This document shows positions 23,128-35,702 of a stretch of 64,000 nucleotides of DNA, piece after piece. Below the pieces are notes generated by a model. That model worked only from the letters and a program-made list of their open reading frames with translations, was not told the origin of the DNA and did no database searches. The position numbers were made by a program, and so were the translations under genes. The stretch comes from Haematobia irritans (Eukaryota; Arthropoda; Insecta; Diptera; Muscidae), in the NCBI RefSeq assembly GCF_050003625.1, contig NC_134399.1, positions 154,188,473 to 154,252,472 of the forward strand, read 5' to 3'. Each line of letters starts with the position of its first letter. Position 1 is the first letter of the stretch.

Positions 23128-24032
23128 CAGAGATCATAGGGGGAGCTCATGTGATGAAAATAGGGTACCTCATTTTTTGACACCAGGTTGCGGAGGGGGA
23201 CCTCCCCTTTTTCCGACTTTTTTTGTAATGTACAGTGAAGAAAACTAAAATTCTCTAAATTACCTGAGATTTACAGAGAACATGCGGTGAGGTTTTGAAA
23301 TTAATATGGTGTACCTGATGTATTCATATATGGACGGGGAAAGGAGGAGGAACTCCTTCTTGTCCTACTTTTTGAAACTTGGAACAAAATTATCCGATTT
23401 GCTTGAAATTTTCAGAGAAGGGGGCGTCTAGACAAATAACGGCTACTTTATTTTTCGATATTTGGCCGGGGAAGGGGACCTCCCCTTTATTCGAATTTTT
23501 TAAGGTACAGTGAAAACAAAACTAAAGTCCTCGGATTGAAATTTTACGGAAAAACTGGGTGAGGTTATTTAATTAATTAATTCAATTTTGTTCCTGATTT
23601 GTTAATATTTTGTCGGGGAAAAATAAAAGAGAATATGAAGACATCCGCTTCTTCTTAAGTACATACAGAGAAACAATTAAACTTTTCCAATTTACTTGAA
23701 ATTTACAAAGGTGAGAGGTTATGAAATTAATATTGGATACCTGATTTTGTGATATTTGGGCGGGAGGAGTGTCCGACCCTTATCCTGTTTTTTTTTTTAA
23801 ATTGGGCTTATAATTTGCTTGTAATTTTCTGGGACGTTTACACAAGATACGCTACATCATTTTTCGATATTTTGTCGTGGAGAGGGACCTCATCGAAAAC
23901 TGAAAAAACTAAAATTCTGAAATTTTCCTGAAATTTATAAAGGCCGTGGGGGGAAGATTATGAAATCAATGTGGTGTACCTATTGTTTGGGTATTTGGAC
24001 GTGGAGTGAACTTTCTCCTTGCCCCACACTCC
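23128..24032 (+). mobile_element. Helitron internal fragment
   Basis: About 900 bp matching the inside of the two full Helitrons ('aaatagggtacctcattttt', 'ggggacctcccctttgt' blocks), without the TC start or CTAG end. Non-coding. Confidence 0.75.
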
Positions 24033-24044
24033 TTATGGAGAAAT

Positions 24045-24095
24045 TGCATTTAGACGTTAATTGCCTGTTTTCGGTATCAGGCTAACATGAAATAT
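24045..24095 (+). repeat. 51-bp stem-loop module, copy 1
   Basis: 'gcatttagacgttaattgcc' then 'tgttttcggtatcaggctaa' and 'catgaaatata'. GCCTG and CAGGC form a short stem. The same module recurs at 46972-47022 and 48712-48763. The following stretch to 24234 opens an Arg-rich frame of no recognised kind. Confidence 0.6.
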
Positions 24096-24234
24096 AATAA
24101 GCAACGAAGAGCCCGTCGTAAAACTAGGAAAAACACTACTAATGTACGCGTTAGAATTGTTGTTGTCTCCTTGAAACCAGTTTCTGTAAGTTGTCACATG
24201 TTGTTGTTGTTGACTGTAGAAACAACAAGTATAT

Positions 24235-27200
24235 ACGGCCGTAAGTTCGACCAGGCCGAAGCTTATGTACCCTCCATCATGGATTGCGTAGAAACTTCAT
24301 CTAAACACTGCCATCCACAATCGAATTACTTAAGTTGCGGTAACGCTTGCCGATGGCAAGGTATCTTAAAACCTCCTAACAACATCTTCTAAATTGTATG
24401 TAAGTCCATACGTGGTATATATTAAATCAAAAAAGATCGATCCAATACGTATATAATTCAGTTTGACAAAGTAGACATAAAATTTTGACAAAATTTTCTA
24501 GAGAAATAAAATATTAATAAAATTTTCTATAGAAATAAAATTTTCACAAATTTTCTATAGAAATAAAAATTTTGACATAAATTTCTACAGAAATAAAATT
24601 TTAACAAAATTTTCTATAGAAATAAACTTTTGACTAAATTTTCTATAGAAATAAAATCTTTGTAGATTATTTTTGGCTAGAGTGGCAACCATGATTATGA
24701 ACCGAATAAAATTTGAACAAAATTTTCTATAGAAATAAAATTTTGACAAAATTTTCTATAGAAATAAAATTTTGACAAAATTTTCTATAGAAATAAAATT
24801 TTGACAATGATGAAAATTTTATTATGAACCGAATAAAATTTTAACAAAATTTTCTATAGAAATAAAATTGTGACAAAATCTATATATATATATATAAAAT
24901 TCAAATTATGTTTGTTTATTTGTTTGTTTGTTTATTTGTATGTTCCGGGTTGGCGCGAAAACGGCTGAACCGATTTACTTGAAACTTTCACAGATCGTGG
25001 GGGGCACTCATGTGCTGAAAATAGGGTACCTCATTTTTTGACATATGGTCGCGGAGAGGAACCTCCCCTTTGTCCGACTTTTTGAAAATTAGACCAAAGT
25101 TGACCGATTTGCTTGAAATTTTCATTGAAGATTGGGGTTGGCATCTAGACAAAGATCCGTTACTTTTTATTTCGATATTTGGCGGCGGAGGGGGGCCTCG
25201 CCTTTGTTCGACTTTTTTAAAGTACAGTGAAAAAAACTAAAATTCTCTAAATTATCTGAGATTTACAGAAAACATGTGGTGAGGTTATGGAATTAATATG
25301 GGGTACCTGATGATTTCATATGTGCTTGGGGAGGGGGACCTCCCCCTTGCCCTACTTTTTGAAACTTGGAACAAAATTATGCGATTTGCTTGAAATTTTC
25401 ATTGAATGTTGGGGTTGGCATCTAGACAAAAATCCGCTACATTATTTTTCGGTATTTGGTCGGGGAGGGGGACCTCCCCTTTGCCGATTTTTTTTTTTAA
25501 ATTACAAACAAAACTAAACTCCCCCGACTGAAATTTTACGGAAAAAACGGGTTATGAAATTTATATCAGGTTCCTGACTTTTTAATAAAAATAAAAGGGC
25601 ATAGGGAGACATCCGCTTCTCTTAAGTACATACAGAGAAACAATTAAACTTTACCGAGTTACTTGAGGACTGGGGAGAGGTTACGATATTAATAGTTGAT
25701 ACCTGATTTTGTGATATTTGGACGGAAGAGAGGCTTATAATTTGTTTGACATTTTCTGGGACGTTTACAAAAGATACGCTACATCACTTTTCGATATTTG
25801 GTCGGGAAGGAGGTCCTCCTCTAAAACTGCAAAAAAAAATATTAAGTTTTCTTGAAATTTACAAAAGCAGTGGGGGAAGGTTATGAACGAAGAGGCAACC
25901 TTCCCTGCCCCACACTTGAAGGAAAGTTTTAAGAATTTTCAGGGAAGGTTAGGGGTGCTATTCACTACGGTGTTTGTCGATATTGTATCGGGGAAAGTGA
26001 CGTCCCTTTAAAACAATAGAACAACATTTAAACATCGCCGATCTACTTGAAATTTACAGGGAACGTGGGAGGAGGTGATTAAATTTATACATGATTTTTA
26101 AATTGGTATATGATTTTTCGATATCTGGTTGGGGAAGGGGAAAATTGAAATAAACTTTGTCGATTTACTTCGATAGAATTTATAGTTGCGAAATTAATAT
26201 AGGGTACGTGATAGTCCGATATCAGGTCGGAGTGGTGCGAAGGTGGGGAGAGGGTGCCCTTTTGTCCGTTTTTTTTTCTTAAATTGAAAGTAGAGGGTTG
26301 TCCATAAATGGGAACTCGGTACATAATTTTATGATTTTTGAACAGGCTTCTGCCAGACTTCTTTTTAGTAAAGAACTTAAATTTACATGAAATTGGTAGC
26401 CAACGTAGAGGGTACATCATTTTCCAACATTTTAGCAAATGTTAATGTGGTAAAATTTTTTACTACGTTTGCTTTTTCCGATTTATTGGATAATATAGCG
26501 CTTAATTTTCAGATTTAATTTTCAGATTTTCAGGAAAAGGATACCTTTCCTTGACAAACCACACTTAAAATTCACAAGAAATATAGAAGATTGTCCAACT
26601 ACTTGAATACAGAACATTATTAAAAAAAATTGGAGGAAAGGGTACACCCTCTCCCGCCGTATTTGTACCTATAAACGAAAAATCAAGTAGTCCGATTTGT
26701 TTAAAAGAATTCAAATCTTTTCGAATTTGTTTTCAGCACGAAGGATATAGTTGACAAAGTTAACGCCAAATGTTCCTCCAAATACGCTTCGGAAGGCGCA
26801 GCGAAGCGGGCCGGGTTACGCTAGTGTTCTATAGAAATAAAATTTTGACAAAATTTTCTATAGAAATAAAATTTTGGTAGATTATTTTTGGCTCTAGTGG
26901 CAACCATGATTATGAACCGATATGGAACAATTTTTGTGTGATTGGACCAATTTTGGTATGGTTGTTAGCGACCATATACTAACACCACGTGCCTAATTTG
27001 AACCGGATCGGATGAATTTTGCACCTCCAAGAGGCTCCGGAGGTCAAATCTGGAGAATGTTTTATATGGGGCTATATATAATTATGGACCGATATGGACC
27101 AATTCTGGCACGGTTGTTAAAGATCATATACTAACACCATGTTCCAAATTACAACCGGATTGGATGAAATTTGCTTCTCTTGGAGACTTCGCAAGCCAAA

Positions 27201-28422
27201 TCTGGGGATCGGTTTATATGGGGGCTATATATAATTATGAACCGATGTGGACCAATTTTTGCATGGTTGTTAGAGACCATATACCAATATCATGTACCAA
27301 ATTTCAGGCGGATCAGATGAAATTTGCTTCTCTTTGAGGCTCCGCAACCCAAATCTGGGGATCGGTTTATATGGGCGCCATATACAATTATGGACCGACG
27401 TGGACCAATTTCTGCACGGTTGTCAGAGACCATATACCAATACCATGTACCAAATTTCAGCCGCATCGGATGCAATTTGCTCCTCTTTGAGGCTTCGCAA
27501 GCTAAATCTGGAGATCGGTTTATATGGGGTCTATATATAATTATGGACCGATGTGTACCAATTTTTGCATGGTTGTTAAAGACCATATACCAACATCATG
27601 TACCAAATTTCAGCCGGATCGGATGAAATTTGCTTCTCTTTGAGGCTTCGAAAGCTAAATCTGGAGATCGATTTATATGGGGGCTATATATAATTAAGGA
27701 CCGATATGGACCAATTTTTGCGTGATAGTTAGAGACCATATACCAACACCATGTACCAAATTTCAGCCGGATCGTATGAAATATGCTTCTTTTAGAGGCT
27801 CCACAAGCCAAATCTGGGGATCGATTTATATGGGCGCCATATATAATTATGGACCGATATGGACCAATTTTTGCATGGTTGTTAGAGACCATATACCAAC
27901 ATCATGTACCAAATTTCAGCCGGATCAGATGAAATTTTCTTCTCTTTGAGGCTCCGCACGCCAAGTCTGGGGATCGGTTTATATGGGGGCTATATATAAT
28001 TATGGACCGATGTGGACCAATTGTTGCATGGTTGTTAGAGACCATATACCAACACCATGTACCAAATTTCAGCCGGATCGGATGAAATATGCTTCTGTTA
28101 GAGGCTCCACAAGCCAAATCTGAGGGTTCCTTTATATGGGGGCTATACGTCAGAGTGGACCGATATGGCCCATTTTCAATACCATCCGACCTACATCGAT
28201 AGCAACAACTTGTGCCAAGTTTCGAGTCGATAGCTTGTTTCGTTCGGAAGTTAGCGTGATTTCAACAGACGGACGGACGGACGGACATGCTTAGATCGAC
28301 TCAGAATTTCACCACGACCCAGAATATATGTATATACTTTATGGGGTCTTAGAGCAATATTTCGATGTGTTACAAACGGAATGACAAAGTTAATATACCC
28401 CCATCCTATGATGGAGGGTATA
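24235..28422 (+). mobile_element. INE-like family 1 element, split by a Helitron
   Basis: Starts ACAAGTATATAC (head nearly identical to 13428-13680), enters its 29-bp array (24473-24878 and 26825-26875), resumes with the linker 'ggtagattatttttggctc', nine or so 150-bp units (26920-28130), the (GACG)n block and the end GGGTATA. The Helitron at 24879-26824 sits inside the 29-bp array. Confidence 0.85.
24879..26824 (+). mobile_element. Non-autonomous Helitron 1
   Basis: 1946 bp with the expected Helitron ends: 5' TC (tctatatatatatatata), 3' CTAG at 26821-26824, and a hairpin CGCTTCG/CGAAGCG at 26785-26808, 12 nt before the end. It sits between A and T in a 29-bp unit (gacaaaa | tgttctatag), with no target duplication, as Helitrons do. 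The 5' part has 'acggctgaaccgatttactt', a phrase common near Helitron starts in insects. There is no Rep/helicase frame, so it needs proteins from elsewhere. Confidence 0.85.
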
Positions 28423-28939
28423 AAAAGCATTGTTCGATTGTTCACCACTTAGGTTAATTCAAACAATTTAGCTTTCTAAAAATAAATTTCGTGTTGTTGC
28501 ATTACTGTGTAACAATACGAAATAAAAATAAGATTAAGGGACTTGTAGTTATATGGAAAGGTGATGTATAGTTGGAGAAAAAATGATTCAATTTGTAAGA
28601 AGAAAATTCCCAAATGTTTTCTCCATAAGGAGTTAGCATAAAGAGCCCAAAATTGAGTTATCTTTCCCAGCCTGATCTATACTATAGGCTGTGGAAAGAT
28701 TCATTCGCCCGAATCGAAACATGTGCAGTCCAGGCGTGTATAGATTTGTATCTGGCGTTTTCTTTTCAATGACTCTATTAATCATGTTCCTTAATCTAAA
28801 TCTGTCCATAAAGCTCGATTAATAATTGTAAAATTAGTTTTTTAATTTGTAAAAATTAGATAATAAGGAAATAAATGTATAACAAAAAATACTGATATAA
28901 ATAATAATAAGTGAAATTTGAAGTTTTTTTTTTAAATTT
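28423..28939. other. Mostly unique DNA with a short shared repeat
   Basis: 28765-28830 ('ctctattaatcatgttcctt', 'ctgtccataaagctcg') matches 48645-48710, where it sits inside Helitron 2. Otherwise I see no gene. A second exon for gene B was sought here on the plus strand and not found. Confidence 0.5.
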
Positions 28940-29125
28940 CTTCATCCAAATGAACCTCAAAAGCATAACGTCTAAAGCAATACAAAGCATCCAAAAATGG
29001 AGTACTTCCGCCCTATGACAAGCCCATGTAAAATTCATTGGAGATGATCCAAGTTTGCACTACTTCCGGATCACAAATTAGGGATCCAAACAACTTTTTC
29101 GAACCTTTTTTTTTTTGCTGGGTAT
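28940..29125 (-). repeat. CCCAGC MITE, one end preserved
   Basis: Reverse copy of 8964-9520 ending 'ttttttttgctggg' at 29125, sharing 'gacaagcccatgtaaaattc' and 'ggatcacaaattagggatcc'. The other end is lost. Confidence 0.6.
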
Positions 29126-29290
29126 ATGTTGGCCCCATTTAAACCGATCCCATGTAAATTTTATCCACTCCACTTGAAGCTTGGTACGTGATGTCAATGA
29201 CCTCTAAGTACAATGCAAAAATTGTTCCATATCGTTCTTTAATTATATATAGCCTTCATATAAACCGATTCTTAGATTTTATTCTATGGG
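29126..29290 (-). repeat. INE-like family 1 fragment
   Basis: About one diverged 150-bp unit ('gaagcttggtacgtgatgtc', 'attatatatagccttcatat'). Confidence 0.6.
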
Positions 29291-29367
29291 AAATTGGAGC
29301 AATGTGCCGCTGACGGACCCATCACATGCCTGGTACCGTTGGTCCAATTTGTAGCAATTATTATATA

Positions 29368-30742
29368 CAGTCGAAGCTCGATTGTACGAACGATATATTG
29401 TCAGGCCCTTTCGTTATTTAGAAAAATTCGTTAAATCGAACGGGAATTTAAAATGTTAACTTTTATTGAAAATCAATGCATAAGTATTTGGCAAAATTAA
29501 AGTACTACAGAGGCACTCAAAAAATAAACTGTTGAATTTGATATGTCTAGGATAGGTTGAAAATACGATGCAAGTTTCACTGTCTCATAAGGGGCTATAT
29601 ACACCCATGTCAATATTCGCCTTGATGTGTGCCCGGTTTCAAGCTAGGCCAAGCATATCTAGAGTTCATAGTAACATCCTAACACGTCCTACATACACCA
29701 TTTTTCACTGATTCCTGTTCGGCATATATGTACTCTCAACGCTAGATTCCCGTTTCGATCGAGCACTAAAAAAGGTTTTCAACGGTAGTTTATCCCTCTC
29801 AGTAATGATACTGACATTCCTGTGTATTTCATAGTTTCTCTTCTGCTAAGAGAACGAGGTTCCATGTCATTGAGCTAAATATAGAATCGCGTAGTTCACC
29901 ACCTGTGGTATCACAATAGACTGAGTAGCTCCTTACTTAGTATCCAAATAGCGATCCAAAGGAAACTTGGTGCATACTGTCTCTGACGGACCTGTCACGA
30001 GGTTCCATGTCATTGAGCTAAATATAGAATCGCGTAGTTCACCACCTGTGGTATCACAATAGACTGAGTAGCTCCTTACTTAGTATCCAAATAGCGATCC
30101 AAAGGAAACTTGGTGCATACTGTCTCTGACGGACCTGTCACAGGACTAGTAACAGTACTCCAGTTTGTGGCAAATTTTTAAAATTTCATATTATTTATTG
30201 ATTTCTATACTCTCCTGATTTTAAAATTTTATTATGTTAGATCAACACATTCATAAAGTTTTTCCTTTCTGATGCGATTGGAATTGGGCTAAAAAATGGA
30301 TCCTAACACTTTGCCCCAGAAAATGTATAGTCCTACTAAATTCAGGTCATCTTCTTCGAAATGAGTTCAAGCTGTATCTTGCAGTGTAAATTTACCTCGT
30401 CAATGGCAAACTGTGTTACAGTGGCCGTTCCCTTCTGGTTCTGGTCCATTCACACAGTAGTCCTGTGCCGGATCGATTTCCCGTAGCGGAGCTGATTCGA
30501 TCTAAACATCTTGGGAATGCCGTATTTTGTGGACGTTTCCGAAGGACTTAAAACATTCTCACAGTCGTCAAAATTGCTTATTGTTGGTTGTTTATTTTCT
30601 TAAGATTAGAAGCATTTTCGTTAAATCGGACGTAAATTTTGTTCAACCGTTCGTTATTTAGAATACTCAATGTTAAAAATTTGGTCGTTCGTTAAATTGG
30701 ATTTTCGCTAAATGGGGTATTCGTTAAACAGAGCTTCGACTG
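29368..30742. mobile_element. pogo/Tigger-like Tc1-mariner element, non-autonomous
   Basis: 1375 bp with inverted ends CAGTCGAAGCTC and a TA on each side (29366-29367, 30743-30744). Subterminal 'ttcgttaaatcg' motifs occur at both ends, as in Tigger-type elements. There is no transposase frame. The inside carries a SINE relic (about 29700-29930) and a 143-bp tandem duplication. Confidence 0.75.
29858..30141 (+). repeat. 143-bp exact tandem duplication
   Basis: Copy 1 begins 'ggttccatgtcattgagcta' at 29858 and copy 2 begins identically at 30001. I read no difference between them. Part of the unit is SINE body (ttcaccacctgtggtatcac). It is either a very recent duplication or an assembly effect. 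Confidence 0.85.
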
Positions 30743-30994
30743 TAGTTTTCTTTTCCTGTAAAATATTCGCACTTAGTTAGCCCAAGGTTCTTTTGTAAAA
30801 CAACGGGCAGCTGTTGGAAATAGCTTCGATTTCTTTTGTGAAAATAGTGCGACACAATGGCAAATTAAAAGCATGGTCGGCAGGGCTGAAGACCAGCGAG
30901 AGTGCTGCGATTCCCATTAAAAGGAGATTAACATGTCCTGTTGATGGTGACTTGAGCTAATGATTCGTTTGTGAATAACACAGTCGAAGAACTG

Positions 30995-31056
30995 TCTACG
31001 CAATACATGGTGGAGGGTACATAAGATTCGGCCGAACTTACGGTCGTATATACTTG
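30995..31056 (-). repeat. INE-like family 1 head fragment
   Basis: 'gcaatacatggtggagggta' to 'cggtcgtatatacttgt'. The unique DNA on both sides (30745-30994, 31057-31275) shows no gene. Confidence 0.7.
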
Positions 31057-31275
31057 TTTTTATCTAGTTTGTCTAACATTAAAAATCTAGTGTTGTGTCC
31101 GAGCCATACGGAGATATGTTCGTTTATATCGCAGTTATTTAATTTCAAACAAACATGCGTTTTATAAAACAATAATCTGATTCACTTTAAATTCTATGCT
31201 CTTTTCAAGTAACCCAAAACTAGAAAGCTATGGTGATCCAAATTGAAGATTCGGCCAACCCGTCCATATACTTTT

Positions 31276-31745
31276 TATACCCTAAACCACATAGTGGTCA
31301 GGGTATAATAAGTTTGATCGACCAAAAAATGTGCCTACCAAAAATATTGATTTTTTTTTTCTATAGAAATAAAATTTTGTCAAAATTTTATTTCTATAGA
31401 AAATTTTGTCAAAACTTTATTTCTATAGAAAATTTTTCAAAACTGTAATTCTATAGAAAATTTTTCAAAACTGTAATTCTATAGAAAGTTTTGTCAAAAT
31501 TTTATTTCTATAGAAAATTTTATTAAAATTTTATTTCAATAGAAAATTTTGTCAACACATATGGACTACCTTGCAATTTAGAAGACGGTGTTAGGAAGTT
31601 TTAAGATACCTTACCATCGGCAAGTGCTTCCGCAACCCAAGTAATTCGATTGTGGATGACAGTCTTCAGTAGAAGTTTCTACGCAATTCATGGTGGAGGG
31701 TACATAAGCTTCGGCCTGGCCGAACTTACGGCCGTATATACTTGT
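31276..31745 (-). mobile_element. INE-like family 1 element, internally deleted
   Basis: A compact copy: TATACCCTAAACCAC end, a short 29-bp array (31358-31555), then the head reversed to 'ggccgtatatacttgt'. The 150-bp units are missing, so the termini and the 29-bp array can exist without them. Confidence 0.75.
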
Positions 31746-32706
31746 TTTGAATAAGTTGCCAAGTTTTGTCTGAATTCCATTATTTTCGCTTTGTTTTATT
31801 TGTGTAACCTATGTGATTCTTTGCGATATTTTTCTGTTTATTGCACACTTAGTTTATTTAGAGCCTATAATTTAGATTTTCCCCTCGGTATAACTGAATT
31901 TAGGCATGTTTTAAAAATAGTCCATTTGTAAGTGGTAGTCTGTGAGGTTTCATGTCCATAAATAAATCTGATGTATGATAACTGAAATCGTCCCGTGATG
32001 GATTGTCATTATTTTCAAGCATATGGTATGGCTGAGAGCAGAGCTGTGGAGTCGGTGTTTTGCTGGAGTCGTAAAAATTTTGCTCGACTCCCGCCAAACC
32101 TAAATTTTTAAAACACTAAACTATATTTTTCTAACTAGACATATATTTAAGAAAATTTGAATGCATTGAGTTCTTCAATCGATCAATGACTGTAATTGCG
32201 GTGAAACTTCCAAAAAATCTACAATTTTTTGGCAATCTGAAATTTGCCACAATTTAGGATCCCTTGCAAAATATGAATCCTGTCGGTCCAGATTTTGATA
32301 TAGGCTTACATAAACCTATTCTTGTGCGCATAGAAGCTTCCACATTCATTCGATTTACTAAAATTTGGATTAAAAATGCTGGAGTTGGAGTCGACCAAGA
32401 TTGGCTCGACTCCACAGCCCTGGCTGGGAGAATGACATAAACGTCCCGCCAGAGCTATACTAAAAGCTATGGAAATTCGAAATAGTCAGTGATGAAACAT
32501 GTGTATAATTGGTATATATACCCAGTTTTTGCTGGGTACATATAGGCCTCATATAAACCGAATATAAAGACAATATCCCAAAAGAACTATGCAATAAATT
32601 TCTTTACTCTTTCAAATCTTCTGTGAATCATGCCTATAGTCATTTTTACTTTTCCTGACATTTATGACTATTCTGCGGTTAGTCTTTATCTTTATAAATA
32701 ATAAAA
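31746..32706 (+). repeat. Duplicated unit A: upstream region of gene A
   Basis: Matches unit C in order (gttgccaagtttt; gcctataatttagattttc; atgtccataaataaatctga; tgggtacatatagg) and unit B in its last part (gtgaatcatgcctatagtc; tttatgactattctgcggtt). A hAT MITE interrupts it. A family 1 INE-like element (32707-35314) separates it from gene A's promoter. Confidence 0.65.
32039..32422. mobile_element. hAT-type MITE
   Basis: 384 bp with inverted ends CAGAGCTGTGGAGTCG and CGACTCCACAGCCCTG, and 8-bp flanks GCTGAGAG / GCTGGGAG (one mismatch), as for hAT insertions. Non-coding. Confidence 0.8.
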
Positions 32707-35314
32707 ACAAGTATATACCGGCGTAAGTTCGGCTAAGCCGAATCTTATGTACCCTCCACCATGGATTGCATAGAAACTGGTACTAAAGACTGTAATCCAC
32801 AATCAAATTACTTGGGTTGCGGTAACACTTGCCGATGGCAAGGTATTTTAAAACTTCTTAACACCGTCTTCTCAATTGTAAGTTAGTCCTTACGGGGTAT
32901 ATATTAAACAAAAAAGGGCGATTAAATACGTACATAACTCAGCTTGACAAAATTTTCTATAGAAATAAAATCTTGACAACATTTTGTATAGTAGTAAAAT
33001 TTTGACAAAATTTTCTATAGAAATAAAATTTTGAAAAAATTTCTATAGAAATAAAATTTTGAAAAAATTTTGTATAGTAATAATATTTTGACCAAAATTT
33101 TCTATATTAATAATATTTTGACCAAAATTTTCTATAGTAATAAAATTTTTACAACATTTTCTATAGAAATAAAATCTTGACAACATTTTGTATAGTAGTA
33201 AAATTTTGACAAAATTTTCTATAGAAATAAAATTTTGAAAAAATTTCTATAGAAATAAAATTTTGAAAAAATTTTGTATAGTAATAATATTTTGACCAAA
33301 ATTTTCTCTAGTAGTAAAATTTTGGCAAAATTTTCTATAGTAATAAAATTTTGGCAAAATTTTCTAAAGACCGATATCGACCATTTTTGGCATGGTTGTT
33401 AGCGCCAACACATACCTAATTTCAACCGGATCGGATCAATTTTGCTCCTCCAAGAGCTTCGGAGGTCAAATCTTGGGATCGGTTTAAATGGGGGTTATAT
33501 ATAATTAAGACCGCTATGAACCAAGTTTCGCATGGTTGTTGGAGACCATATACTAATACCACGAACCAAATTTCAAACGGATCGTGTGAATTTTGCTCCT
33601 CCAAGAGCTCCGGAGGTCAAATCTGGGGATCGGTTTAAATGGGGGTTATATATAATTAAGACCGCTATGGACCAAGTATCGCATGGTTGTTGGAGACCAT
33701 ATACTAACACCACGTACCAAATTTCAACCGGATCGGGTGAATTGTGCTCTTCCAAGGGTCTCCGGAGGTCAAATCTTGGGATCAGTTTATATGGGGGCTA
33801 CATATAATTATGGACCGATATGGACCAATTCCTGCATGGTTGTTAGAGACCATATACTAACACCACGTACCAAATTTCAACCGAATCGGATGAATTTGCT
33901 CATCCATGAGGCTTCGGAGGTCAAATCTGGGGATCGGTTTATATGGTGGCTATATATAATTATGGGCCGTTGTGGACCGATTTTTGCGTGGTTGTTAGAG
34001 ACCATATACCAACACCACGTACCAAATTTCAACCGAATCGGATGAACTTTGCTCATCCATGAGGCTTCGGAGGTCAAATCTGGGGATCGGTTTATATGGG
34101 GGCTGTATACAATTATGGACCGATGTGGACCGATTTTTGCACGGTTGTTAGAGACCATATACTAACACCATGTACCAAATTTCAGCCGGATCGGATGAAA
34201 TTTGCTTCTCTTAGAGGCTCCGGAGTTCAAATATGGGGATCGGTTTATATGGGGGCTATATATAATTATGGACCGATATGGACAATTTTTTGCATGGTTG
34301 TTAGAGACCATATACTAACACCACATACCAAATTTCAACCGGATCGGATGAATTTTGCTCCTCTAAGAGGCTCCGGAGTTCAAATCTGGGGATCGGTTTA
34401 TATGGGGGCTATATATAATTATGGACCGATATGGACCAATTTTTGCGTGGTTATTAGAAACCATATACTAACACCACGTACCAAATTTCAACCGAATCGG
34501 ATGAATTTTGCTCATCCATGAGGCTTCGGAGGTCAACTCTGGGGATCGGTTTATATGGGGGCTGTATATAATTATGGAGCGATGTAGACCGATTTTTGCG
34601 TGGTTGTTAGAGACCATGTACTAACACCATGTACCAAATTTCAACCGGATCGGATGAAATTTGCTTCTTTTAGAGGCTCCGAAAGTCAAATCGGGGGATC
34701 GGTTTATATGGGGGCTACATATAACTATAGACCGATGTGGACCAATTTTTGCGTGGTTGTTAGAGATCATATACTAACACCATGTACCAAATTTCAGCCG
34801 GATCGGGTTAAATTTGCTTCTCTTAGAGGCTCCGCAAGCCAAATCTGGGGATCGGTTTATATGGGGGCTACATATAACTATGGACCGATATGGATCAATT
34901 TTTGCGTAGTTATTAGAGACCATATACTAACATCATGTACCAAATTTCAACCGGGTCGGGTAAATTTTGCTCCTCCAAGAGGCTAAGCAAACCAAATCGC
35001 AGCGTCGGTTTATATGGGGGCTATACGTAAAAGTGGTCCGATATGGCCCATTTGCAATACCACCCGACCTACATCAATAATAACTATTTACTTGTGCTAA
35101 GTTTCAAGTCGATAGTTTGTTTCGTTCGGAAGTTTCGGAAGCGTGATTTCAACAGACGGACGGACGGACGGACGGACGGACATACTCAGATCGACTCAGA
35201 ATTTCACCACGACCCAAAATATATGTACTTTATGGGGTCTTAGAGCAATATTTCGATGTGTTACAAACGGAATGACAAAGTTAATATACCCCCCATCCTG
35301 TGGTGGTGGGTATA
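32707..35314 (+). mobile_element. INE-like family 1 element, complete
   Basis: Starts ACAAGTATATAC, then head, 29-bp array (32945-33375, itself with a 230-bp internal duplication), about eleven 150-bp units, (GACG)n at 35155-35185, and end GGGTATA. It inserted between unit A and gene A's initiator, displacing the upstream DNA by 2.6 kb. Confidence 0.85.
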
Positions 35315-35411
35315 AAAATTAATATGGGTCCGTGACTATTTTCAAATGATGATCCACTCATCTATGTTATATTCAATCTTCTTATCATTAGTGACTATAC
35401 ATAATTTTTAT

Positions 35412-35417
35412 TCAGTT
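35412..35417 (+). promoter_or_regulatory. Initiator of gene A, TATA box not preserved
   Basis: TCAGTT with A+1 at 35414 and a 40-nt leader, as in gene B. At the TATA position gene B has TATAAATA, while gene A has 'cttatcattagtgactat'. The nearest TATA-like string ('tatacataat', 35396-35405) is too close to the initiator. Confidence 0.55.
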
Positions 35418-35453
35418 TGAATTTTAACTTCGATTGTATCACTAGTTCCTTTT

Positions 35454-35702
35454 ATGAAATACATAATGTTTAAAGTGAGTGTCATTTTTATTCTATTAAT
35501 TTGCCTATGTATCATTGGAAGTCAATGTGACACCTCGGCAGAAGATAATGTGCAGTCACCACAATTGTTGAAGCGACTAAAGAGACATTCTCCACATACC
35601 ATTATACGCAATTGTCGTAAGCTAAGACATGATGGAACCTGTGTGCAAAGAAATCCTATTAGGCTAGATGCCGGGCGTAAAACAGCTAAACCCTACGAGG
35701 GG
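35454..35702 (+). CDS. Secreted peptide gene A, exon 1
   Basis: 83 codons from ATG to the GTAAGT donor at 35703, phase 0. Signal peptide about residues 1-25 (VSVIFILLICLCIIGSQC). Pro-region 26-39, K40-R41 and K43-R44, then N53-C54-x5-D60-G61-T-C63-V-Q-R and a basic tail. Spliced to 46772-46837 it gives a 104-residue precursor. The predicted product after cleavage at K43-R44 is a strongly basic peptide with one 8-residue disulfide loop. The intron is 11,069 bp because of nested transposons. A 5'-truncated LINE starts within five bases of the donor, so reading past the exon gives LINE endonuclease codons (VDHVFSN), not peptide sequence. Function unknown. Confidence 0.8.

Noticed and set aside
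24087..24392. Frame with an Arg-rich start (KYNKQRRARRKTRKNTT)
   Set aside because: The second half is the head of an INE element and the first half has no relatives. A possible donor (TCTGTAAGTTG) is not enough to call an exon.
26085..26438. 117-codon minus frame, repeated at 49164-49511
   Set aside because: Both lie at the same place in the two Helitrons and carry no Rep, helicase or other domain. They reflect the shared element sequence.
30745..31260. Second exon for gene B
   Set aside because: I found no acceptor in phase 0 followed by an LW-type tail here or at 28423-28940. The nearer exon at 20110 is the better candidate.
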